64,000 bases of DNA. It comes from Lepiota brunneoincarnata (lineage: Eukaryota; Basidiomycota; Agaricomycetes; Agaricales; Agaricaceae). The notes below the pieces were generated by a model. The model made no database searches and was not told where the DNA came from. It saw only the letters and a list, made by a program, of their open reading frames with translations. The stretch spans positions 434,001 to 498,000 of the forward strand of contig JAEBUN010000004.1 of the NCBI GenBank assembly GCA_023014365.1, written 5' to 3'. The position numbers were made by a program, and so were the translations under genes. This document shows positions 10,166-20,717 of the stretch, piece after piece. The number at the start of each line of letters is the position of its first letter. Within the stretch, counting starts at the first letter, position 1.

Positions 10166-12094
10166 TTAATAACGGAAAAGGCGAGAGGAAGGCTGAGGTT
10201 TACTCGTGCTTGTTTCCTCCCTTTGAATAATCGTGAAACTCGGTCGTTTAACACGGGCCGTCGCTCGGGGGTCCCGGAAGTCGGCAGGCACTGTCGCTTC
10301 CGCAACCACGTCAGTTGACGCTGGCCGGGGGTTTTGTCCTGCGACTGTTCCCTGGGGTCTCGGCTCGGGTTCCCCGTTATTACCGTCGTCTTCTGGAGCC
10401 CCTGTTCCCGTCCCGGTTGGAGAGGGTTTTGCAGGTGACCCATGTCCGGTCCTAATGGCGTCCTTGATTCTAGAATCAAATCGATTGTTGTCTAGAGTTT
10501 GATTTAAAAATGACGATAGTCAGTTTTTCCTGCCATACAAAAAGGAAGGAACTCACCATAAGCGGTGTCTGCATCCCACAACATCACACCCCCGAATGAA
10601 GAATACTGTTTCTGTGTGTTTCTTGCTATGCTGATCAGTGCACCTGCATCGAGGTAGCCAGAACCGGCAGCTTTGGCTCCTGCAGGCGCACCAAGATAAA
10701 CTTTAACGTTAGGATTGGGTGACACCGTTTTCGCCCAATGATCCCTAAAAAAAACAAAAAATAAAAGAAAGGAAATTCAGCAATATCGCACAACCGTGAA
10801 AAATGCACCCCCGAAGCGTACCATGTGGCGAAATTAAATGCCTGATAGTTAAATTAGATGAACATACTGAGGAATGAGATATTGATAGAAACACTCTCAC
10901 AGAAGGCCGTGATATTTCACAGTAGTTGTTATCTGATTCGAAGTGTGAGAATGGCTGGAGCCCTGGCCACCAAAAAACGGCTCACAGAACTGAACATAAA
11001 TGGCATCGAAGTCCGCATTGTCAAGTGCATTCCCCACTTTAGCGTCCGGGAAGGGGCACTGAGGAGCCGCTGTAATGTAATACCTGGTGGGGGGGGGGTC
11101 GGCGCTTGGAATATTTGGATACACCCATTTATACGTACCGCTTTCGAGACCCTTCGGACAACGCACGGAGTCTGTTGACGAAAGTCGCATAGTACGAAGG
11201 AGAACCAGACTCGATATCTAGATCCACGCTGGATCGAAATAATAAGCGAGCTGGTCTACGAGGCACTTATCAGCTTACCCATCTATCACAGCGTCCCCGA
11301 AAGGCCGTGTGCTACTCTCTTATAAATCAGATGAGCGTCGGACTTTGGTGGTAAAAAAGATTAAAATAGCCTACTTCCTCCTGAAAAATAAACCCATTTG
11401 AGATTTTCTTACAAAATACCACGAAGGATGATCATACCTAAGAACATATCCCAGATTGTTTCCGCAAAGCTATTTGCCTGTGAGGCGCTACTGAATCCAA
11501 CCCTAGCAGTAGCGCCACCGAGACTGATTGTGATAATCTTTCCCTTGGCCTGACACTGCTTTATATCGGAAGCGAGAAAAGAACAGTCGGCCAAGTCAGA
11601 ATTTGGAAATTCTTTTCCACCTTGACTACATATCTAAACGATATGTAAGCCCCCTAATAATGGTAAAGAGGCTGTGTTGGAGCTCACGTTCGAAAAGTCA
11701 ACGACGGGTTTTCCACCAGCTCCCAAAGAACACATATAAAAAAGCCATTGGGATTACATTAATGGTATCGTCCTGGCAATAGAAAGATAATCTAAGAGTC
11801 GGTTATTAATGGCCCCATCCGGATATTTGAGGTTCAGAGGTATTCACCTTCGTTGATGACCCCCTCCATCTTGCCCCCAATACCTGGAGTATGGGTCATT
11901 TAATCTCCGTTTACTATAAAATTCTGTCTGGAGTAGCTTACACTGCGAGCTAAATCGGTTTAGTCGTTGAAGAAACTGGGGATATTTGCCACAGGACTCA
12001 CATTATCAGAACGATCGTTTGAAAAGGCTGCCACTTGCGGCAATACAAACAATCCCAAGGAGGAGAGGACATAGAAAGCTCCCCGGAGTAGCAT
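10166..12094 (-). CDS. GH18 class III chitinase, copy B (no CBM), frame broken by +1
   Basis: GH18 chitinases hydrolyse beta-1,4-GlcNAc chains with a catalytic Glu. Exons on the minus strand: 12002..12094, 11942..11949, 11848..11883, 11688..11791, 11438..11633, 11375..11380, 11279..11318, 11139..11228, 10986..11083, 10901..10932, 10822..10841, 10557..10744, 10166..10491. A signal peptide (MLLRGAFYVLSSLGLFVLP) leads to LAVYWGQ, ISLGGAT, the catalytic [21 protein letters not shown] and [10 protein letters not shown]. Exon 11688..11791 has one base too many at the GGG near 11722-11724, between YVFFG and AGGKPVVDFSN. The 6-nt exon 11375..11380 is uncertain. Instead of chitin-binding modules, the tail is about 100 residues rich in Pro, Gly, Thr and Glu. 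Tandem paralogue of the next gene; may be decaying. Confidence 0.8.
11942..11949 (-). other. 8-nt microexon in chitinase B
   Basis: The exon CTCGCAGT sits between an acceptor GATTTAG and a donor GTAAGCTA. It supplies L-A-V(partial) so that the spliced protein reads SDN-LAV-YWGQ, the standard start of the GH18 barrel. The same 8-nt exon is present in copy A at 14850..14857. Confidence 0.8.
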
Positions 12095-12595
12095 GGCAGG
12101 ACAGGGGCGATCTCCTGCCTCGTTTCACTATGCACCCCGAACTCTTATGTACCCCGGCAGCATTTTTCGAAAGAATTTGGGGTGACACGCATTGACACGG
12201 CTATCTCTGGAGCGAGAAAGTCATAGGACATTCTATGTTTGACGATGTGCAGTCGAGAAACCGATATTTCTTCAGCTTGAGGCGATAGGCGGGGAAGTGA
12301 AGCGTGCTTGATGCATGTGACCAATCAGATTTTGACAGTTTACGTTAGGATTCCCAGGTGGGGCCCTTTCTCATCAGCTTCGACCATATGTTGCTTGCGG
12401 CGAGAAACAAAATTGCTCTGATCAACTCGAGGCATATTCTGAATTCAGAAAGTGGCCTTGAATGTGGCAGCCTTTCAAGAGGCCCTTTTGTCTTTGCAAA
12501 TTTGAGAAATTTGAGTAGAAACAAGTATCGCGGTATGACTATTCCATCGCACACGGCACGATTTAATTCCGTCAATTTGCAGTATGAGTCCTTTA

Positions 12596-14993
12596 TCAGA
12601 GGGCGAGAAAGCGGGAAGTGTTCTGTGGAGTGGCGCTTGCTTCTGCCAACGTGGCCTGTGAAGATTCCCCCGTAGCCCCTTTTGCTCCTGAACATGGACC
12701 ATTGTCGGTCCAGACACCCGCAGCACCTTCGGAGAATATGAGTCTAAGTCAGTAATATTGGCGATGAGAAATTCACCTCCAGGAGTGTCGGCTTGTGTCC
12801 ACCATTGTGCCGTCCAAATATGTCCGCTGTATTGAGTGAGCAAAGTTCTGCATCACATAAGAGCAAAGACCCACCCGAAGGTGACTTGTTGGCCGCCATT
12901 GTATGCCACGCTGCTTGACCAAGCGGGGATGCTTGCACAATTTCCACCTGGAGCAGCCGTGGGAGTACTCGTGGGAGTGCTTAGTGTGGTCGTGGAAGTC
13001 GGGCGCGGCGTTGATGTTGTACGGGAAGTAGTAGAAGCAGTTGAAGATGAAGGTGGAGTATTCGGGCCGCCACAAGCGCTGACTGAGAAGAGACGATTCA
13101 GATGAGTGATCAAATCGCAAGGACAGAGGTTCTCGTACCTGCACTCCAGTCACCGTTCGAGTTATGCGCCGGCTGAGAAGCAGTCCACCATTTTGCCTGT
13201 GCATACATTAAGTGATAAGATCAAATCAGCCTGACACTTGACTCGCCTGCCAAATGTACCTGATGGGGATAAATATGATTCTCGGTCAGTTTTGGGCAGC
13301 AGTCTATTGAATGAGCCCCACCCTCCAAAGGAGACTTGTGAGTTCCCGGTGTAAGGGTTGCCAGAAACCCATGTGGGTGCAGAACAAGTCGGAAAGGTGA
13401 ATCCTGTGCCTCCCGCAGCGACCAGTGCACTTTTGATTGCCTTGTCATACCTTCCGTTAACTACGAGAATTTAGAAAGAGTGTAGCCCTTCTAGGAAGCC
13501 ACCCATACCAAACGCCTGTGAGGCATCCCAAAGCATAACACCACCAAAAGACGGAAAGCTCCTGCGCATTTGGACTGCGATACTGCTGAGAGTGCTAGGA
13601 GGGACAAAGCCCCCACCCGCCGCAGAACTTGAGGCAGGGGCGCCAATGTATACTTTCACATTCTTGTTTGGACTGGTTGCTCGCGCCCAGTTATCCCTTC
13701 AGACGGATTGATCGGTGCCAATGAGTGTCGAACGTATTATTACAAGGGTGAGGAAGACTCGTACCAGATTCCGAAATTCCAATTCTGTCCAAAAAGAGTC
13801 AAGTGAGAAACAGGTCAACGATAAACGCGAAACGCCGCTGCTCACAGAGGCCGAATTGAAGTTTTGAAGACCGCATGGGTTGTTGTAGAATCTGGACAGA
13901 TTATTATTTCGTTTCGCCGGCGGACTGTGGAACTACAAACGAACTGGACTTGGAGAGCGTTAGAACAAAATCAAGGGAGTCGAGTGCAGTGGGCCTAACC
14001 ATAAATGGCATCGAAGTTGGCCGAATTCAGGACGCCACCAAGAGCACCATCTGGGAAAACGCATTGGGGCGCGGCAGTGATGTAGTACCTTGCATGCGTG
14101 ACTATTTAGGTGAGAAGCTCCAAAAAATACGCCCAAAACTCACTTTTTGCTCTTTCCGCTTGAAAGCGAGCGGATGCGGTTGACAAAGGCGGCGTAATGG
14201 TCCGACGTCCCACCCTCAATGTCCAGGTCCACACTGGTATATTTAGTCAGTGTATATCCCCGATAGTGTATGAGAGCTCCAGTACCCATCAAGCACTGCG
14301 CTTCCAAAGGGACGGGTGGAAGAAGAACCTCCCAAAAACATATCCCAAATGGTCTGGGCAAAGGTCTCGGCTTGACTATCGGATTGGAATCCGACCGAAC
14401 CAGTGGCACCACCGAGACTGAGGGTGATGATCTTGCCCCTGGCCTGGCATGCTGAAATATCCAAGGCGAGAGATCCACAGTTTGCGAGGTTGGTTCCTGG
14501 GAAGGTTGAGTTGTCCGTGGGATTGCAAGTCTATGCGATAATTGATTTGCGCCCTGGGTGGGAAGGATAAAACGCGCACATTTGCTAGGTTGATAACAGG
14601 TGCGCCCCCGGGACCAAAGAAGATGTACAGAAATGCAATGGGAAACACATTGATAGTGTCGTCCTGAAGCCTGGCCATTATCGTTTGTACTGGCGGGCGC
14701 CATGAAAAGCTCACGTTACAATAAAAGGAGAGCGTCTTTTGAAAGTTTGTCGTGTCTGAACCGTGGGCCGCACCATACGAGTTCTGTCCCCAGTAACTTA
14801 GTGTACTGCCGTCAGTGGAAGGCCTGGGGTTGGATAGAGAGACGCATACACCGCTAGCTGTCGAGCCACAGGTTAGCCAATGCATTTCTAGAAGTTGTAT
14901 TGGTCTCACGTTATCGAAACGATTATTGTCAAACGCAACCACCCGTAAAACGCACGTAGCGAGAGCGGTAAGCGCTGAGAGCAAGTGCAACAT
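12596..14993 (-). CDS. GH18 class III chitinase, copy A, with two CBM5/12 chitin-binding modules
   Basis: Secreted endochitinase of 512 residues in 17 exons on the minus strand: 14910..14993, 14850..14857, 14715..14796, 14580..14663, 14286..14530, 14144..14233, 14000..14088, 13945..13948, 13846..13891, 13765..13784, 13509..13696, 13322..13460, 13247..13259, 13139..13196, 12875..13082, 12777..12826, 12596..12726. Order: signal peptide, [25 protein letters not shown], catalytic [21 protein letters not shown], then CBM5/12 number one ([20 protein letters not shown]), a Ser/Thr linker, and CBM5/12 number two ([17 protein letters not shown], then [16 protein letters not shown]). The frame is intact throughout. 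One intron (donor CAG-GCGAGT) is GC-AG. The 4-nt exon 13945..13948 is the least certain element. Likely role: cell-wall remodelling or chitin feeding. Confidence 0.9.
13945..13948 (-). other. Predicted 4-nt microexon in chitinase A
   Basis: Only TCCA between acceptor CTCCAAG and donor GTTCGT keeps the frame and gives DAIY-VQ-FYNNPC, the conserved GH18 segment that copy B encodes without this interruption. An unlisted splice arrangement or a sequence error is the alternative. Confidence 0.5.
14850..14857 (-). other. 8-nt microexon in chitinase A
   Basis: The exon CTAGCGGT between acceptor GCTCGACAG and donor GTATGCGT encodes L-A-V(partial) and restores FDN-LAV-YWGQ. Without it the barrel start cannot be read in frame. 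The equivalent exon in copy B has the same length and phase. Confidence 0.82.
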
Positions 14994-15539
14994 GTGATAC
15001 TGACTAGCGTCCGTGTTGGTGGTGCAGTCAACTTCCGTTCATTCTCAACAGAATTTATACAGTCCTTAGCAGAGTTCGCAGCCATATGGTCATCAAGAAG
15101 AGGGCATGCACCGAAAGAGCACAACTCAGATTTCGCCGAGAGCACACGGGGAATATAACGTGTCACCGTGGTTGAGCGGGGTAGGTCGCTCAAAGAGGTA
15201 CTCAACACTGCCAAGAAACCATGCGAGAGTCGTGTTGGAACGTTGGCCTATTTTGAGCTGCATTGCCATTGTCAGCTTATTGGGTCACAAAGAGTGGTAG
15301 ACATACGATGTCATAATGGCTGAAACTTCTCTTTTTTGGTAATTTCGGATCAGCCACATGATAGAAATCACCACGAGGGAGCAGAGGAGGGCTCAGTGAG
15401 CTAGCTATTCAGTGCCAGCTTTCCGGTTAAAGTTACAACTCAATTATTGATCTGCACCGCGGAAGTATTGCAAGGTTTAAGGGGATCTATACATACGAAA
15501 AGGCCATCAGGAGCAATATACAATGGTCGACTCGAGTTT
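14994..15539. other. Promoter region of chitinase A and 3' flank of CK2 alpha
   Basis: No gene is supported. The two genes run in the same direction, so this 546-bp gap holds the upstream region of chitinase A and the terminator of CK2 alpha. Confidence 0.6.
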
Positions 15540-16968
15540 TTAAGCGGATGCCACCGAATCATTCCCTCCGTCAACAGGAACCGGATTTTCACCTCGGACA
15601 GGATCTAGCAGGGCACAATGAAAAACAAACTAGTCATCCGGGTGCGGGGGACTCACCGAAGTAGGGTTGCGCTTGTGCCTCACGGGCTGTCAAACGTTCC
15701 TGGTGGTCGTAGCGCAGGAGCTTGTCAAGAAGATCTATCGCCTCGTTCGATATATATCTCTGGTTCTCTGAGGTGATAAAACGCGTCCAGGGCTTCCTTG
15801 GATATCTGATAATTGTTGAGCATGTACCACATTTGCTCTAGATGAATTGTATTGCACCTGCCAAGCAGTTCGTCGTATTGTGAGTCCAAGCGGATGTTAT
15901 ACTTGTCAATGTATGCGTAGAGTTCATCGGTACCAAGGACTTTCGTAATTTTTACCAACTGGTCGTAATTGTCATGCCCATGGAAGAAGGGCTCCTTGCG
16001 GAAAATCTGGGGAAAATATCATGGGTAGACAGCGATGAATGTTGAGGGGATAGTGGGTTCTTACCATCGATGCAAACATGCAGCCGTAGCTCCACATATC
16101 CAGACTATAGTCATACTCCTGGAAATCGACAAGTAACTCGGGCCCCTTGAAGTATCGCGATGCAACGCGGACGTTGTATTCAGTCTTCGGATGGTAAAAC
16201 TCGGCCAGACCCCAATCGATCAATCTCAACTGCATTGTCAGGTAAAGTCAACACCAGACGAACATATTAGCCCACAGCTGCGGATACGCGCCTTGCGATG
16301 TTCATGGTCTATCATAACATTATGAGGCTTCACATCTCGATGCATTATTCCCTTGGAGTGACAGTAATCCAAGGCCTAAAAAAAAAAGAGGAACTAAACG
16401 GGAAAGTGGTGAGGAGGGAAAACAGCGAGCGTACCTTCAGTAATTCAAACATATAAAACCGCACATCATAGTCCGTGAAGCGAGGGTATAGTACTTTGAA
16501 ATCGACGTTGTTAACATACTCCGTAATTAGGCTAGGGATTTTGGACGCGGGATCGCGTACTACATCTAGTAGTGCGACGACATTGGGACCTCCTGCCAGG
16601 TTCTGCAGGATCTTGATTTCTCGCTTAATTTTCTTCTTCTTGACGGGTTTCAAAACCTTGATGATACACTTTTCCTCTGTAATGACATTCACTCCCTCAA
16701 AAACCTGCCGAGGAGGTCAACGTGGACTTTCGAAGGACGTCGTGTCAAAGACGGACCTCTGAGTATTTCCCGCGACCTACTTTGCGTACAATCTCATAGT
16801 GATCCTGTGAGCCCCACTGAACCTGGAGATTGTCTGGTGTAGTGAAATCAGCAAAGATGGGGTGTTGATAGGAGGGTCCGCTGCACCATATTCATGCCAG
16901 GATGAACCTAGTTTGGCATTAATATCTGCGTACACGCGAGCAACGGATTTTGCTGCAGTCCTGCCCAT
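15540..16968 (-). CDS. CKA1: Casein kinase II catalytic subunit alpha
   Basis: Ser/Thr kinase for acidic sites, acting in nucleus and cytoplasm with CK2 beta. Exons on the minus strand: 16887..16968, 16757..16833, 16435..16704, 16292..16375, 16065..16229, 15858..16006, 15657..15805, 15540..15604, giving 346 residues, typical for the family. Motifs: [12 protein letters not shown] (glycine loop), [19 protein letters not shown] (catalytic Lys and the CK2-specific basic cluster), HRDVKPHN (catalytic loop), IDWGLAEFY (the CK2 DWG variant of DFG), then [14 protein letters not shown]. Seven introns; the one between 16292..16375 and 16065..16229 has donor AAG-GCGCGT and is a GC-AG intron. Start chosen at 16968 ([17 protein letters not shown]). 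Divergent from the SET gene. Confidence 0.95.
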
Positions 16969-17159
16969 AGGCTGAGGATGGGTAAAAGTCGAGGAGGATG
17001 CTGTGAACTCGATTTGACAACGAGGAGACGGCCTGTTCACTGATCAAAGCGAAAGGTTCCCACGGGTCACGACCTGCACTGATCAGGATGGTCGAGCAAC
17101 CTTGTTAAGATATTCATCCTCCTCCAGTTTGTTGTAATCTGCGGCCGGACCCAAGCTAC
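16969..17159. promoter_or_regulatory. Shared divergent promoter of CK2 alpha and the SET protein
   Basis: Only about 190 bp separate the two opposed start codons, so both core promoters must lie here. No specific factor site is claimed. Confidence 0.6.
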
Positions 17160-17782
17160 ATGAATAAAAAACAGCCCAAGCTTCCTTCCCGTTGGTCCAA
17201 GGATGTCTACTACCTGCGATCCTACCAGTTTCATGAATCCATAACGCCCATCATCCGTGATTTTATAAAGGGAACCTCTGCGGTCACAGGCCAACTATCG
17301 AACACACTTCGAACTTGTGTCGCTATCAGACCAATTGCAGATCCAATTCATCCTGCACATGGCCAATGTGGGCTGTTTGCGACCTCACACATACGTCCCC
17401 ACACACGGATCATTGATTACATCGGTATCGTCACTTCAATTCCCCTTCGTGATGTGTCTCTCATTAATGTCGTCCTCTGCTAGGTGAAGTACATTGTGAC
17501 GATCGCCCAGACTCTGATTATGATCTCTCGCTTCATCGATTTCCAGATGGTACAAGTGTAGGGATTGATGCCCGTTGCTCAGGCAATGAGGCGAGATTCG
17601 TCAATGATTATCGGGGGATTTCCAAAAGACCCAATGCCGTGTTTCTTGAAAGTAGGCTTAGCTCTGGTGAGCTTCGCATGAGCATCTGGAGTTCCTCTGA
17701 AGGAATCAGGAAAGGAGATGAGATTTTAGTCTCGTATGGTAAATCATGGTGGGGGAATCGTTTTGAAGAGAGCACGAACTAG
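17160..17782 (+). CDS. Small stand-alone SET-domain protein
   Basis: SET domains usually transfer methyl groups to lysine. Exons 17160..17424 and 17484..17782 give 187 residues, almost all SET: HGQCGLFATSHIRPHTRIID at the start, GNEARFVNDYRGISKRPNAV in the middle and GDEILVSYGKSWW at the end. The usual R-F-x-N-H-x-C signature reads A-R-F-V-N-D-Y here, and the catalytic Tyr could be that in VSYGKSWW. The lack of the post-SET cysteines suggests a non-histone or diverged methyltransferase. I do not recognise a named orthologue. Confidence 0.82.
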
Positions 17783-18122
17783 TTCATTCACATATCCGCT
17801 ACATGTTTCGCTATCCTTTGGAATTGGAGGTTGCCTTTCCTTTTGGATTAGGACGGAGCTCCTATGCTTCGGTTCCACTCCAAATCACTGGCAGCAGTTT
17901 ATTTTACGTGAGGACTATATCGCCGGGCGATCTCATCTCAAGAAGCCAGCCCCAAGGCTCAAGTCTAAGGCATATCTAATCACGGAGGAATATTGAAGAA
18001 CGAGGTTTATTTATTGGAAATATGATTTTCGGCAACCACGTGGCCACGGGAATGCGCAAATACGAACACATTCTCAAATTTCTGCCTACGTCTCGAGCAC
18101 CTTACAAGTCTCGTGTGAGTCA
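17783..18122. other. Intergenic, no gene recognised
   Basis: Contains the 3' flank of the SET gene and the promoter of Mdj1. An open frame continues past 17783 but lacks motifs. Confidence 0.5.
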
Positions 18123-19906
18123 ATGCGTCTGCCAGGCTCGGCATTCTCGTCTTTTGTCGCCTTTTCTTCTTGTGCTCGTCAACCGTCCACCTCTCAGATC
18201 CGCCTTCTTTCCACTTACCGTTCTCCATGCTCACTCCAGTCCAGTGGTCGAAAGTCCTATCCATATGTAATACACATTGGTAAAAAGGTTGGTTTTTATC
18301 GAGAACCCCACCGTTCCCGCTGCTCAACAGTATCTCAGCGCTCCCTACACGCATCCGCACCTCTACGCGCTAGCTCGAAGAACCCTTATGAGGTCCTCGG
18401 CGTCAAGTCCGATGCAACGGCTGCAGATATCAAGAAAGCGTACTTTGCCGTAAGTTTTATCCCCTCTCCTACCTCCTAGTATCTCACTGATTCCTGTTAG
18501 TTAGCCCGCAAATTTCACCCCGACACTAACCCAGATAAGAGTGCTCGGGACAAATTTGTTCAGATACAGGACGCGTATGACGTTCGTATTTGACAAAATC
18601 CCCGTTGCACTCGTACTAACTTGGAGTTCCCAGATCCTGAAAGATGAGAAAAAGAAAGCGGCATATGACAAGTATGGAGCAGCATCCCAGCAACCAGGAT
18701 TTGACCCAGACGCATTTGCACGCGGCTTTGGGGGTGGGGGGTTCAATCCAGGTGGTTTTTCCGCGGGTGGCTTTAGCTTTGAGGATCTGGGGTCTGCTTT
18801 TGGAGGTGGGCGTGGTTCTCGGGGTTCCCAGGCCGATTTGTTCGAGCAGCTCTTTGGAGCATTCACTGGTCCGAAGGGATCTGGTTTCCGTGGACCCACG
18901 CGCGGTGCCGACCTCGAAACCAATGTGAATATTAGCTTCCTGGAGGCATGTAAGGGTACTTCCAAGAAGGTGACAGTCCAACCTATCACGAACTGCGGGA
19001 CATGTTCGGGCAGTGGGCTCAAACAAGGTGCCAAACGTGTTCTCTTGCAGCCCATGTGGTGGAACCGGAACACGAACATTCATGAGCAACGGTTTCCATC
19101 TGGCCAGTACGTGTGACGCTTGCCAGGGTGCGGGTAGTACAATTCCCAGGAGCAGTGAATGCTCAGGTTGTGGAGGCATGGGCAAAGTACGCGTAAAGAA
19201 GAGTGTGCAGGTTGATATCCCAGCAGGTGAGTGATTTGACTCTTGTGTGAGTGAAATGGGTAATCCAAAATCTGAATAGGAGTGGAGAACTGGCATGTCG
19301 ATTCGTATCAATAATGCAGGGTGATGCACCTATCACAGGCAAGGGGACCACAGGCGACTTGCTCGTGAGGGTTAATGTAACACCATCAAAGAGCTTTGTG
19401 CGCCAAGGATCCAACTTGTATCATGAGGCCCGCATCCCTTTTTACACTGCACTGCTTGGTGGCCGTGTACGAGTGCCTACTCTGGATGGTGAGGTCGATG
19501 TGCGCATTCCCACCGGAACCCAGCAAAGCGAAGAGATGGTGTTGAAAGGTCGTGGGGTTCCGTCTGTGTATGGCGGAGGTAACGGGGATTTATTCGTTAC
19601 TTTTTCTATGATTTTACCGAGGTCAGCATCTGATCATTCCGTTCGAAGAAAGCAATTTTTTGATGAACAGTCCATCTGCCTAGATCCCTTACGAAGCGAC
19701 AACGAGAGCTGTTGCAGGCGTATGCGGACGATATTGAAGGTCGCCCGGCAGCCGAACCTCCAAACCCTTTACAGGACTCGAAAAGTGCGAACAAGTCCCA
19801 CATCGGTGAAAATGATAATGGTACGGCCCCTTTTACGCATTCACCACCTTCTGGTGGCTGGATGTCTCGTACTTGGCAAAGACTACGGGAGCTCACTGGA
19901 TTTTAA
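18123..19906 (+). CDS. MDJ1: Mitochondrial DnaJ co-chaperone Mdj1, with three single-base frame breaks
   Basis: Type I Hsp40 that stimulates mitochondrial Hsp70. Exons: 18123..18449, 18501..18581, 18634..19226, 19280..19621, 19684..19906. The N-terminus is Arg/Ser-rich, as in matrix presequences. J domain: NPYEVLGVKSDATAADIKKA, FHPDTN (HPD triad), then a Gly/Phe region. Four zinc repeats follow: CGTCSGSG, CSPCGGTG, CDACQGAG, CSGCGGMG. C-terminal beta domains include IPFYTALLGGRVRVPTLDGE. As written the frame breaks by one extra base near 19041-19044 (before SCSPCGG), at 19291 (within VEN-GMS) and near 19319-19321 (before GDAPITG); the third restores the original phase. Splicing cannot explain these; assembly error is likely because every domain is otherwise conserved. 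Confidence 0.88.
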
Positions 19907-20717
19907 AACTCTTTTTTTTCGAATCCATGTCCATTTCTCTCTCACGAATGCTTGTCCTCACATCAGCCAAGAGCGAAAAGCCGACGGCTGATGTCCAAGA
20001 TCCTCAAGATCGGGAAAGCCGAGAAGACGAGAAGAAGCGAGCGACAGCATAAGAACATAGAGTAGTTCATAATTGGACCCCCTCCAACCCTCTAGCGGTA
20101 TATCTCTCGTTAATACATTTGCACACAACTCTGAATAAAACTTAATGGCGAACCGAACGCCACAGGATTTCCTGAATGACCTCAACGGGGGAGTTGGTTT
20201 ATATATCAGATCGGGCTTGAGAAGAGCACTGCTTGGGAGTGTGCCTTCTCACTGGTTCGATCTTGAGATCTGGCCGCGAGTGGTTCGGGAGTCGGTTGTG
20301 ACTGCACGAGGCAATCACAAATCTTCCCTCCTAGAAAAACCCTTCCCATCTTAGGTTTTAGGACATTTTGTTGTACGTGACAGACGGTGGTAATTCATGC
20401 TTGCACTAGAGGGGACCTCTTTACGTTTCGTCTCGCTATGATACCTTTGACTGGATCTCACCAATCGAGTGCACCGATCTCAAACCTAATCCTTAATCCA
20501 ATCACCCTCACGATCTGGGATCGCCCACCGAGCGCACCAACCACCCTCTGCAAATTCTTGTTCTGTTCTCTTGTGGCAATCGAGAAGACCGATACGATGA
20601 CCCCTGCAACCTGGCTAGTCGTTCGATATAAAACCCAACAAGAAACTCTTGCACAAGTCAGGTCCTCAGTTCTCCACTCGAGAACACAAAAAATTCACCT
20701 GTACTATCGTTGCTAGC
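19907..20717. other. Intergenic, promoter region of the MFS gene
   Basis: No motif-bearing frame on either strand; short open frames at 20145-20354 and 20387-20716 look random. Confidence 0.55.

Noticed and set aside
13102..13246. Treating the chitin-binding region as broken because no GT donor fits
   Set aside because: A GC-AG donor (CAG-GCGAGT) joins Y-I-W-Q to A-K-W-W in frame, so the gene is intact.
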